Below are positions 33,724-42,181 of a stretch of 64,000 nt of DNA, one piece after another; position 1 is the stretch's first letter, and every line of letters begins with the position of its first letter. A model generated the notes under the pieces. That model made no database searches, was not told the origin of the DNA, and saw only the letters and a list, made by a program, of their open reading frames with translations. Source of the DNA: JAIBJN01 sp963811635. Its GTDB lineage: Bacteria > Actinomycetota > Thermoleophilia > Gaiellales > Gaiellaceae. The translations under genes were made by a program, and so were the position numbers. The DNA lies in the NCBI GenBank assembly GCA_963811635.1, contig CAWESB010000008.1:62001-126000 (forward strand), in the 5' to 3' direction.

Positions 33724-35166
33724 ATGGGTCTCCACGATCGCCTCAAAACAACCGGGAACGGCAGCGCCGCTGCCGAGGCCACCGTCACGCGCATCGAGAC
33801 CGCGGCGCGCGAGGCTCAGCACGAGACTCGCGCCGTCGACCCGTACGCCGAGCTCAAGACCCGCATCCACCACGCGTGCATCGCCAAGCTCGGCCCCGAG
33901 CTCTTTTCGAGCTCGACCAACGAGGACCTGACCGACCGCGTCCTGCGCGTCGTCACCGAGCAGCTCGCGCTCGACCAGACGCCGCTGACCCGGGACGAGC
34001 GCCGGCAGGTCGTTCGCGAGATCACCGACGACATCCTCGGCTACGGCCCGCTGGAGCCCCTCCTCCGCGAGGACTCCATCAGCGAGGTCATGGTCAACGG
34101 GCCCGACCGAATCTACGTGGAGCGCGAGGGCAAGATCGAGCTGTCGAAGTCGACGTTCGTCGATGACGCGCACCTCCTCCGCATCATCGACAAGATCGTC
34201 TCCCAGGTCGGCCGCCGGGTCGACGAGTCCTCGCCGATGGTGGACGCGCGCCTGCCGGACGGCAGCCGCGTCAACGCGATCATCCCGCCGCTCTCGCTGC
34301 GCGGGCCGGTCCTCACCATCAGGAAGTTCTCGCGCGACCCGTACACGATGGACGACCTCATCAACTTCGGGTCGGTCACGTCCAAGGCGGCCCACTTCCT
34401 CTCCGCCTGCGTCCAGGGAAAGCTCAACGTCCTCATCTCCGGCGGTACCGGTACCGGTAAGACGACGACCCTCAACGCCCTTTCGGCCTTCGTGCCGGGC
34501 GACGAGCGCATCGTCACGATCGAGGACGCCGCCGAGCTCCAGCTCCAGCAGGACCACGTGATCCCGCTCGAGTCCCGCCCGGCCAACATCGAGGGCCAGG
34601 GCGAGGTCCGCATCCGCGAGCTCGTCCGTAACGCCCTCCGCATGCGCCCCGACCGGATCATCGTCGGGGAGGTCCGCGGCGCGGAGACGCTGGACATGCT
34701 CCAGGCCATGAACACGGGCCACGAGGGCTCGCTGACCACGATCCACGCCAACTCCCCACGCGACGCGCTGGCCCGTCTCGAGACGCTCGTGCTCACGGCC
34801 GGCGTCGAGCTCCCGCACCGCGCCATCCGCGAGCAGATCTCGAGCGCGTTCGACCTGCTCGTCCAGATCACCCGCCTGGTGGACGGCTCCCGCCGCCTCT
34901 CGCACATCACCGAGGTGCTGCGAATGGAGTCCGACGTCATCACACTCCAGGACGTCTTCGTCGCCAAGCCGCCGGACGAGGACACCCCGGTGAGCAGCGG
35001 TGGTGCGCGCCTGCTCTCCCAGCTGAAGTGCACGGGGCTGAAGCCGCATTTCCTCGACAAGATGGCGGCCAACGGCGTCAACCTGCCGCCCGCGTTCTTC
35101 CAACAGGACACGGACGAGCACGTCCGTGAGGCGTTCCAGGCCGCGAGAACCGGCGGGTTCCAGTAA
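33724..35166 (+). CDS. cpaF: Tad secretion ATPase CpaF/TadA
   Basis: A 480-residue type II/IV secretion ATPase powering Flp pilus assembly. An N-terminal helical region (1-80) is followed by the conserved DILGYGPLEPLL and EVMVNGPDRIYVEREGKIEL, Walker A GGTGTGKTTTLNAL at about 239-252, the Asp box TIEDAAELQLQQ, Walker B IIVGEVRGAETLDMLQAMNTGH and the His box STTIHAN-like LTTIHANSPRDAL. Complete length. It overlaps the VWA-TadB gene by 1 nt (TAATGG). Confidence 0.95.
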   Translation: MGLHDRLKTTGNGSAAAEATVTRIETAAREAQHETRAVDPYAELKTRIHHACIAKLGPELFSSSTNEDLTDRVLRVVTEQLALDQTPLTRDERRQVVREITDDILGYGPLEPLLREDSISEVMVNGPDRIYVEREGKIELSKSTFVDDAHLLRIIDKIVSQVGRRVDESSPMVDARLPDGSRVNAIIPPLSLRGPVLTIRKFSRDPYTMDDLINFGSVTSKAAHFLSACVQGKLNVLISGGTGTGKTTTLNALSAFVPGDERIVTIEDAAELQLQQDHVIPLESRPANIEGQGEVRIRELVRNALRMRPDRIIVGEVRGAETLDMLQAMNTGHEGSLTTIHANSPRDALARLETLVLTAGVELPHRAIREQISSAFDLLVQITRLVDGSRRLSHITEVLRMESDVITLQDVFVAKPPDEDTPVSSGGARLLSQLKCTGLKPHFLDKMAANGVNLPPAFFQQDTDEHVREAFQAARTGGFQ

Positions 35167-37031
35167 TGGGCCGCCTCGGGCTTGCTTCGATCCTCGCCCT
35201 GGCCGCTCTCCTCCTGCCCGCCGCCGCGCTCGCGGCGACGGTGGAGGCCGACCCGAGCGACTTCCCCACCGTCCGGGCGATCTTCGTCACCGACCAGCCG
35301 ACCTACGCCGCTCCGACCCTGACGGAGAACGGCGACCAGGTTGCCGGCCTCGTTGCCACGAACCTCGGCCGGGCCAAGAGCATCGTGCTCGCCGTCGACC
35401 GCTCGCGGTCGATGGACGGCCAGCCGCTCGACGACGCGGTCGCCGCAGCCCGCGCGTTCGTCGCGGCGAAGCCGCTCGAGGACCGGATCTCGGTGCTCAC
35501 GTACGCGACCGAGCCGATCTTCCTGACCGGCTTCCAGACCTCGACCACGGACGCCGACTCGGCGCTCCGCTCCATCTCGACCGACCCGGTCCAGGGAACG
35601 ACGCTCTACGACGCGCTCGTCCTCTCGTCCAACTCGCTTGCCTCCGAGAACTACCTCGGGCGTGTGATCATCATCGTCACCGACGGGAACGAGACCCGCA
35701 GCGAGGCGTCCATCGAGGAGGCGATCGCGGCCGCCCAGCGGGCGGGCGCCTCCGTCTACGTCGTCGGGATCGAGAGCAGCCAGTTCAACCCTGCCCCGCT
35801 TCAGCGGTTGGCCGAAGAGACCGGGGGCAACTACTACGGCGCCGCCGACACGACGGCCCTCGCCGAGGTCTACACCTCGATCGCCGAGGAGCTCTCCCGC
35901 ACGTGGCGCCTCGAGTACACGACTTCCGCGCTCCCGAGCGAGGAGGTCGCGCTCAAGGTCAAGTCGGCAGGCGAGACGGCCTCCACGACCGTCGTCGTTC
36001 CCGGCAGCGCCATCGTGACGCGCAAGCCGCACATGGAGGGCCGGCTTCCCGAGCAGTTCTTCGGGACGTTCTGGGGCCAGGCCGCCTTCGCGGCAGGCGT
36101 CGGGCTCATCATCCTCCTCGCCGCGGCGTTCGCCTTCGCCTCGCCGCGAAGCGCGTGGCTGAAGGGACGCCTCGAGCCACACGTCGCCCAGCAGCGGCGG
36201 CGCGGCACGAAGCAGGCCGGGCGCGAGCGGCTGAGGATCGCCGCCGGGCTCTTCCACGCGACCGAGAACGCCCTGGGCAGGTTCAAGCCGTGGCACCGCC
36301 TGCAGCAGACGCTCGAGCGTGCCGATCTGCCACTCCGCACCGTCGAGTTCGTCTACCTGATGCTCGGCGCGGGCCTCCTCGGCGGCCTCGTAGCCGCCGG
36401 GCTGACCCAGTCGGTGCCGCTGATCGGGATCGGCTTGCTCGGCGGGGCCGCCCTCCCCTACCTCTTCGTCTCCTTCAAGGCGAAGCAGCGTGTGCGGGTC
36501 TTCGAGAACCAGCTTCCCGACCTCCTCGTGACGATGGCGGCCGGGCTGAAGGCGGGGCATAGCTTCCGGCAGGCCCTGCAGAGCGTCGTCGACGAGGACC
36601 AGCCCCCCGCCTCGAAGGAGCTGAAGCGCGTGCTCACGGAGACGCGCCTCGGCCGGCCGATGGACGAAGCGCTCGCCGACATGGCCGCGCGCATCGGCTC
36701 CAAGAACTTCGAGTTCGTGATCACCGCCGTGACGATCCAGCGCCAGGTCGGCGGCAGCCTGGCCGGCCTCTTCGACATGGTGGCGGACACCGTCCGCAAC
36801 CGGCAGCAGTTCGCCAAGAAGATCAAGGGCCTCACGGCCATGGGCCGCGCGTCGGCCTACGTGCTGATCGGCCTGCCGTTCTTCGTGGCGGCCATGCTCA
36901 CACTCCTGAACGCCGAATACATGAGCCCGCTCTGGCACACGAGTATGGGCCACAAGCTGCTCCTCACGATGCTCGTGATGATCGGGTTCGGGTCCCTTGT
37001 CCTCCGCAAGATCGTCAACTTCAGGTACTGA
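35166..37031 (+). CDS. tadB: VWA domain-TadB fusion protein
   Basis: A 621-residue fusion. A signal peptide or anchor (LASILALAALLLPAAALAA) leads to an extracytoplasmic von Willebrand A domain (~60-240) with a complete MIDAS: DRSRSMDG (DxSxS), the Thr of QGTTLYDAL and TDGNE. A transmembrane helix (~305-325) then leads to a GspF/TadB domain (~370-615, ENQLPDLLVTMAAGLKAGHS, RQVGGSLAGLFDMVADTV) with its membrane helices. Classical TadB is about 290-320 residues with no VWA part, so platform protein and metal-dependent adhesion or assembly domain are joined. It lies between cpaF and tadC. Confidence 0.9.
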   Translation: MGRLGLASILALAALLLPAAALAATVEADPSDFPTVRAIFVTDQPTYAAPTLTENGDQVAGLVATNLGRAKSIVLAVDRSRSMDGQPLDDAVAAARAFVAAKPLEDRISVLTYATEPIFLTGFQTSTTDADSALRSISTDPVQGTTLYDALVLSSNSLASENYLGRVIIIVTDGNETRSEASIEEAIAAAQRAGASVYVVGIESSQFNPAPLQRLAEETGGNYYGAADTTALAEVYTSIAEELSRTWRLEYTTSALPSEEVALKVKSAGETASTTVVVPGSAIVTRKPHMEGRLPEQFFGTFWGQAAFAAGVGLIILLAAAFAFASPRSAWLKGRLEPHVAQQRRRGTKQAGRERLRIAAGLFHATENALGRFKPWHRLQQTLERADLPLRTVEFVYLMLGAGLLGGLVAAGLTQSVPLIGIGLLGGAALPYLFVSFKAKQRVRVFENQLPDLLVTMAAGLKAGHSFRQALQSVVDEDQPPASKELKRVLTETRLGRPMDEALADMAARIGSKNFEFVITAVTIQRQVGGSLAGLFDMVADTVRNRQQFAKKIKGLTAMGRASAYVLIGLPFFVAAMLTLLNAEYMSPLWHTSMGHKLLLTMLVMIGFGSLVLRKIVNFRY

Positions 37032-37032
37032 C

Positions 37033-37956
37033 ATGCTCTGGCTTCTCATCATCGCCGGCGGCTCCGTCGCCCTCGCGTTCTTCCTCCTCATGGAAATTGC
37101 GACGCAGCCTGCGCGCGAGCGGACGGGCTCCATCCGCCGTGCCGCCGGCTACGGCAAGAACCGTGTGATCTCGACCTCGTCGAGCGTGCTCGACCAGGGG
37201 ACGTTCAAGGACCGTGCGCTCGTCCCCATGACGACCGGCCTCGCCCGCGGGGTCTTGCGGATCACTCCGCGGGCCAGCGTCGAGACCGTCTCGAACAAGC
37301 TCCTCCGTGCGGGCCTGAACCGCAAGTTCTCGCCGACCGGCTACCTGGCCTCGAAGGCGATCCTCTGCTTCGTCGGCTTTGTCGGCGGGCAGGTCTTCGC
37401 CAGCCTCGGCGGCGCGCTCGCCGGAAAGGCCCTTCTGCTCGGGATCGTGTTCGCGATCGTGGGCTTCATGGTCCCCGACGTCTTCGTCACCCTGAAGACG
37501 CGCACGCGCAAGGAGATCCTCAGGGCCGAGCTGCCGGACGCTCTCGACCTCCTGGCCGTCTCGGTGGAGGCAGGCCTCGGCTTCGACGGGGCCATCTCGA
37601 AGCTGACCGAGCACATGCAAGGGCCGCTCGCCGACGAGTTCGCGCTCGCCCTGGGCGAGATGCGCATCGGCGAGAGCCGGCAGAACGCGCTCACGAAGAT
37701 GATGCACCGCGTCGACACGCCCGAGCTCTCGGCGTTCGTCCGCGCGATCATCCAGGCCGACGTGCTCGGCATCTCGCTCGGGCGCATCCTCAAAGTGCAG
37801 GCCAACGACACCCGGCAGCGTCGCCAGCTGGCTGCCGAGGAGCGGGCGATGAAGGCGCCGATCAAGATGCTGTTCCCGACGGTGATCTTCATCTTCCCGG
37901 CGATGTTCGTCGTCATCCTCGGCCCGGCGTTCATGAACCTGTCGGAGCTGTTCTAG
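37033..37956 (+). CDS. tadC: Tad pilus inner-membrane platform protein TadC
   Basis: A 307-residue GspF-family protein: N-terminal helix (LWLLIIAGGSVALAFFLLM), two central helices, the cytoplasmic GspF segment ELPDALDLLAVSVEAGLGFD and SLGRILKVQANDTRQRRQLAAEE, and a C-terminal helix pair ending MFVVILGPAFMNLSELF. With TadB it forms the membrane platform that CpaF acts on. ATG 37033 follows the tadB stop by 1 nt. Confidence 0.92.
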   Translation: MLWLLIIAGGSVALAFFLLMEIATQPARERTGSIRRAAGYGKNRVISTSSSVLDQGTFKDRALVPMTTGLARGVLRITPRASVETVSNKLLRAGLNRKFSPTGYLASKAILCFVGFVGGQVFASLGGALAGKALLLGIVFAIVGFMVPDVFVTLKTRTRKEILRAELPDALDLLAVSVEAGLGFDGAISKLTEHMQGPLADEFALALGEMRIGESRQNALTKMMHRVDTPELSAFVRAIIQADVLGISLGRILKVQANDTRQRRQLAAEERAMKAPIKMLFPTVIFIFPAMFVVILGPAFMNLSELF

Positions 37957-37972
37957 GAAGCCGGCGCTTCGG

Positions 37973-39433
37973 ATGGCAGTAAGCGAGGAGTCCGCCGAGG
38001 AGTCGGTGAAGCCAGAGGCCGAGACCGGCTTCGGCACCGGCCTGCGCGGGAAGCTCGAGAAGCGGCAGGAGGTCTCGGCCGAGGCGCCGGCGCCGCCGTC
38101 GTCGAACGGCGCGCCACCCCAGCACGAGGCGCGGCCGGGCGAGCCCGAGGCGGCCCTCGAGCCGCCGCCCGCCCTCAGCATTCCCGACACCGCCGAGCTC
38201 GACGCCCTCCGGGCCGAGCTCGCCGCGTCACTGGACCGCGAACGCGACCTCCGCGTTGAGCTGGCCGCGTCCTTCGCCGAACGTGACCACGGGCTCGCAC
38301 TCGGTGGCGACTTCGCGACGCGCGCCTCGGAGCTCGACCTGCGCGCGGCGAAGGTCGCCTCGGCCGAGCAGGAGATCGAGCTGCGCGAGGCGCGGCTCAC
38401 GGAGCAGCTGCAGATCTTCCGTGAGGAGCGCGAGCGCCTCTCCGAGCTGGAGACGCGCCTGACCGCGACCGAAGCGCTGACCGGCGAGCGCTCCGAGCAG
38501 GTCGAGAGCAAGCTGCACGAGTTGCGCGAGGCCGACCGCCAGCGCGAGAAGCTCTCGTCGGAGCTCGGCAAGCAGGCGCAGGCCCTGAACTCACAGGAGA
38601 CGAAGCTCGTCCGCCGCGAGCAGGCCGTCGCGAGCCGCGAGACCGAGATGAAGGCCCGCCAGGAAGCCCGCGACCGGGCCCTGGCCGAGCGCGAGTCCGC
38701 GCTGCGCGAGCACGAGAAGGCCGCCTCGAAGCGAGAGCAGGCCATGGCCGCGCGGGAGCGTGAGCTGTCGAAGGAGCGCTCGCGGATCGAGGCGAAGGAA
38801 GAGGCGCTCGAGGAGCGCGAGGCGGACATCCGGGCCAAGCACGACCGCCTGCGACTGGACGCCGAGCGTCTGGAGCGCGGCGCCGAAGGTCGCGGCAAGG
38901 AGAGCCAGGAGACCGCGAGCCGTCTCGCCGAGATCGACCGGCGCGAGGCCGAGATGGCCGCCCGAGAGGCCGAGCTGCACCAGCGCGAGACGCACTTTGC
39001 CCGGGTCGAGTCGGACGCCTCGAAGATCCTCGATGTCGAGGCCCTGCAGGAGCGGCTGAAGGAGCGGGAGCGCGAGCTCGCCGAGCGCGAGGCCGAGTAC
39101 TCGAACACCGAGGACGTCGTCGAGTCGCAGCGCAAGCGCCTCGAGCGGCGCGAGAAGCGCCTCGCCGAGACCGAGTCCGGCCTGCGCGACCGCCTGCAGG
39201 AGCTGGACGGCCGCGAGAGTGAGCTGGACGCCCGGGAGGCGCGCTCGGAGGCCGACCTCGAGATCCGGGAGGACAAGCTGGAGCGCCGCGAGCGCGAGCT
39301 CTCCGACCTCCAGGAGCGGCTCGGCCAGAAGGAAAACGAGCTCGCGACCTACGTCGAGCAGGTGCAGACCGAGCTGAAGCGCCGCGAGGACGAGTGGTGG
39401 GACAAGGTCACCGGCGGCGAGAACGCCGCCTGA
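37973..39433 (+). CDS. Long coiled-coil protein of the Tad locus
   Basis: A 486-residue cytoplasmic protein. The first ~85 residues are Pro/Ala/Glu-rich and disordered; residues ~85-470 are an almost unbroken, charged coiled coil with recurrent 7- and 11-residue phrases such as REAEMAAREAELHQRE and ERREKRLAETESGLRDRL. The tail DEWWDKVTGGE carries conserved-looking aromatics. It follows tadC by 16 nt and is probably co-transcribed. The form recalls cytoskeletal or scaffold proteins (FilP/Scy-like), so it could position the pilus machine. No family name can be assigned from sequence alone. Confidence 0.75.
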   Translation: MAVSEESAEESVKPEAETGFGTGLRGKLEKRQEVSAEAPAPPSSNGAPPQHEARPGEPEAALEPPPALSIPDTAELDALRAELAASLDRERDLRVELAASFAERDHGLALGGDFATRASELDLRAAKVASAEQEIELREARLTEQLQIFREERERLSELETRLTATEALTGERSEQVESKLHELREADRQREKLSSELGKQAQALNSQETKLVRREQAVASRETEMKARQEARDRALAERESALREHEKAASKREQAMAARERELSKERSRIEAKEEALEEREADIRAKHDRLRLDAERLERGAEGRGKESQETASRLAEIDRREAEMAAREAELHQRETHFARVESDASKILDVEALQERLKERERELAEREAEYSNTEDVVESQRKRLERREKRLAETESGLRDRLQELDGRESELDAREARSEADLEIREDKLERRERELSDLQERLGQKENELATYVEQVQTELKRREDEWWDKVTGGENAA

Positions 39434-39443
39434 CGACCCGGCT

Positions 39444-40121
39444 CTAGGCCGGGGCGGCCCCCGGCTCCTTCCAGCGCTCCAAGGCCTCCCACGAGGCGAC
39501 CGTGTCCGCCGAGACCTGCGCGCCGAGCTCGGCCGGCGAGGCCGACCAGAAGATCTGGGCCACCTTCCCGGAGTTCGGCTCGGGCTCTGCTCCGTCGCGC
39601 AGCTTGGCGTGGTAGACGACGAGCGCCGAGCCCGTGTCGTCGCTGATCACGACCGCGACCGGCTGGAAGCCGACGAGATCGCTCTCCTGCAGGCCGATCT
39701 CCTCGGCGGCGTCGGCGAGCACGGCGTCGCGCGGCGCCTCGGCATGGCTGAGGCCTCCCGAGGCGGAGGCAGTCCAGAGCAGCGGGTCGCGGCCGATCGA
39801 GGGCCCGCGCTGCTGGAAGAGCGTCAACCCTTCCCTTCGCTCGACGAAGAGCTGCACCCCGAGGGCGAACCCGAGGCGGTAGGCCTGGGTCGGCTCGGCG
39901 AAGACGACCATTGCCTCGGCATAGCGCCCGTGGCGGCGGACGACGGCGCCGTCTCGCGACACCCCGTGGCAGAACGCAATCGGCCCGTCGAAGCGCCCCT
40001 TCGTCCGTGAGAGGACGAGCGCGGCGTCGTCGACCGCCCGCATGAGCGCCGGGTCGACCGGGAAGCCGAAGGGGAACGGCCGGAACCTCGGCTCGTCCAA
40101 CAGCGGCACGATCGCGTGCAT
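39444..40121 (-). CDS. Nudix-like protein with degenerate Nudix box
   Basis: A 225-residue protein. A Nudix-type segment reads G-GLSHA-E-APRDAVL-ADAAEEIGL, matching G(5x)E(7x)..xEExGh in spacing, but the usual Arg-Glu pair is Ala-Asp. The catalytic EE is kept, so activity may be altered rather than lost. The preceding LFQQRGPSIGRDPLLWTAS suits a Nudix beta sheet. The N-terminal ~75 residues (PLLDEPRFRPFPFGFP...) form an extra domain. It is convergent with the coiled-coil gene, 10 nt apart. Confidence 0.65.
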   Translation of the reverse strand: MHAIVPLLDEPRFRPFPFGFPVDPALMRAVDDAALVLSRTKGRFDGPIAFCHGVSRDGAVVRRHGRYAEAMVVFAEPTQAYRLGFALGVQLFVERREGLTLFQQRGPSIGRDPLLWTASASGGLSHAEAPRDAVLADAAEEIGLQESDLVGFQPVAVVISDDTGSALVVYHAKLRDGAEPEPNSGKVAQIFWSASPAELGAQVSADTVASWEALERWKEPGAAPA

Positions 40122-40190
40122 GGAGCGAAGTCTGTCGCAGCGACCCGACGTTTGGAGGGCTGGCAGAGAAGGCCCCTACCCAAGCGGGTT

Positions 40191-41987
40191 TCAGCCGGAC
40201 GGGATCTTGTTCTCGACGCCGCTCGGAACGGGGTCGAGCGTGCCGTCGTAGAAGGCGGTGTCGATGCCCATCGCGCCGCTGATCGACGTGTCCGCCTGGC
40301 CGTCGTTGGCGCGGAGCGTGTCGTCGTTGTTGCCGCCCGAGAGTGTGTCCGCGCCGGCTCCGCCGGTGATGTCGTCGTTGCCGTCGGAGCCGTTCAGCTT
40401 GTCGTTACCGCCGCCGCCCTGGATCGTGTCAGCGCCGCTGTAGGCGAAGACGATGTCGTCACCGTTGCCGCCGACGATCAGGTCGTCGAGGTTGGAGCCG
40501 GTCATGTCGTCGCCGAGGTTTCCGGCCCGCAGGGTGACGCTGCCGAGGAAGACGGTGCCTGCGCCGTAGCCGCCGCGGGCGGTGAGGATGTTCTTGCCGC
40601 CGCCGCCCTGGAGCTCGATCGAGCTCGGGAGCGGGGTGAAGGTCATGTCGACGTCGGAGTCGCTGTTCAGCGCGAGCCCCTTCGCGCCCATCGCGAGGAC
40701 GTCGTCGGCCGGCGAGCCGATGACGGTGACCTGGTCGCTCGCGTCGCCGAGGTTGACTTCGAGCTCGATCTCGGAGAGGCCCGTGGTCTCGGCCGTCGCG
40801 CCTGGCGCGAACGCGCCGGCGCTCTGGTCGACGATCAGCTTCTCAGCGGCGCCGGCCGTGCCGACGACCTTGATCGTGTCCGTGTTCGAGGTCGTCGCTC
40901 CCTCGCAGGCCGTCGGGGTCTCGCCGAACCGGATCTCGCCGCCGACGACGGTGAGCGTCGCGGTCGCGGGGGGCGCGCTCGACAACGTCGCGGTCGCCGT
41001 CCTGGACGCCGCGTTGTAGGTGCAGGCGCCGCCCGGAGGAGGCGGAGGCGGCGGCGGAGGAGGCGGACCGGGATCCGCGACCTTGTTCTCCACCGCGCTC
41101 GAGCCCGGGTCGATGCCGAGGTCGTAGAAGAGCGTGTCCGTGCCGGGCCCGCCGTTGAAAGACGTGTCGGCTTCGCCGTCGTCGCCGTCGAGGAGGTCGT
41201 CCCCGTAGCCGCCCGAGAGCGAATCCGCCCCGGGGCCGCCGACCAGCGTGTCGTTCCCCTCGCTCGCCGTCAGGAAGTCGTTGCCGGGGCCGCCCTCGAG
41301 CAGGTCGGCGCCGTCCTGTGCGTTGATGCTGTCGTTCCCCTCGCGCCCGTAGAGCTTGTCGGGGTCGGTGCTGCCGACGATCTGGTCGTTCCCGGGCCCG
41401 CCGTCGATCGTCAGCGGGCCGAGAAAATGGAGGCCGGCGCCGCCCTGGCCTCGTCCGTTGATGAAGTCGTCGCCGCCGAGCGCGTAGATCTCGATGTTGA
41501 AGATGCCGGGGTTGACGGTGATGTCGAGGTCGCCGTCGGAGTCGATCGCCACGCCGTTCTGGCCGGGGGCGACGACGTCGTTGCCCGCCGTGGCGATGAT
41601 GGCCAGCACGTCGCTCGCGTCACCGAGGCTCGTCGCGAGCTCGATCTCGGGGATGTTCGACTCGCTGCTCGCGCCCGGGCCGAAGAAGGACTCGGACTGG
41701 TCGAGCGTCAGGCGCTCGGTCGTCCCGACCGCGCCGGCCACCGAGACGGAGTCCGTGTTCGTCGCCGTCGCGCCCGCGCACGGCGCGGGGACGTTGCCGA
41801 AGAGGAGCTGGCCGGCCGCGTCGATCTTGAGCGTGGCCTGGGAGCCAGGGGTGATCGTCGCCGTGACCGCCTTCGTGGCCGGGTTGTAGGCGCACGACTC
41901 CGCCGCTGCCGTCGCGGGCGCGATGACTGCAAGCGCTGCGCCGCACACGGCGAACAGCAAAGAACGCCGAAGCGTGGATGGCCGCAC
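40191..41987 (-). CDS. Secreted RTX-type calcium-binding protein with internal duplication
   Basis: A 598-residue exported protein. A signal peptide (RRSLLFAVCGAALAVIAPATAAA) is followed by two homologous halves of about 280 residues, each beginning C-[AT]YN-[PA]A (CAYNPATKAVTATI; CTYNAASRTATATL) and joined by an 11-residue polyproline. Each half ends in hemolysin-type nonapeptide repeats of GGxGxDx form (GGPGNDFL, GGPGADSLSGG; GGGGNDKLNG, GGAGADTLSGG), which bind Ca2+ in a parallel beta roll. Both halves close with a DTAFYD/DTLFYD...VENK motif. GTG 41987 has GAGAGGAG upstream. A surface or matrix role is likely; no enzyme domain is seen. Confidence 0.8.
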   Translation of the reverse strand: MRPSTLRRSLLFAVCGAALAVIAPATAAAESCAYNPATKAVTATITPGSQATLKIDAAGQLLFGNVPAPCAGATATNTDSVSVAGAVGTTERLTLDQSESFFGPGASSESNIPEIELATSLGDASDVLAIIATAGNDVVAPGQNGVAIDSDGDLDITVNPGIFNIEIYALGGDDFINGRGQGGAGLHFLGPLTIDGGPGNDQIVGSTDPDKLYGREGNDSINAQDGADLLEGGPGNDFLTASEGNDTLVGGPGADSLSGGYGDDLLDGDDGEADTSFNGGPGTDTLFYDLGIDPGSSAVENKVADPGPPPPPPPPPPPGGACTYNAASRTATATLSSAPPATATLTVVGGEIRFGETPTACEGATTSNTDTIKVVGTAGAAEKLIVDQSAGAFAPGATAETTGLSEIELEVNLGDASDQVTVIGSPADDVLAMGAKGLALNSDSDVDMTFTPLPSSIELQGGGGKNILTARGGYGAGTVFLGSVTLRAGNLGDDMTGSNLDDLIVGGNGDDIVFAYSGADTIQGGGGNDKLNGSDGNDDITGGAGADTLSGGNNDDTLRANDGQADTSISGAMGIDTAFYDGTLDPVPSGVENKIPSG

Positions 41988-42181
41988 GATCTTGGCTCCT
42001 CTCGTCAATCCGTCGGGACTGACAGCAGGGTAGCCCCAATCCCGCATGGCAACAAGGCGTTACCTGCGGTCCGGCCCCCGAACCACCCAAGAGTCTAGGT
42101 CGCTCGAATCCAGCGTTGGGAAGCCCAGAGTCCACGGATCGCCCAGGTTCCGCCACGGAGGGCTTCGGGGAGACAGGAGCT

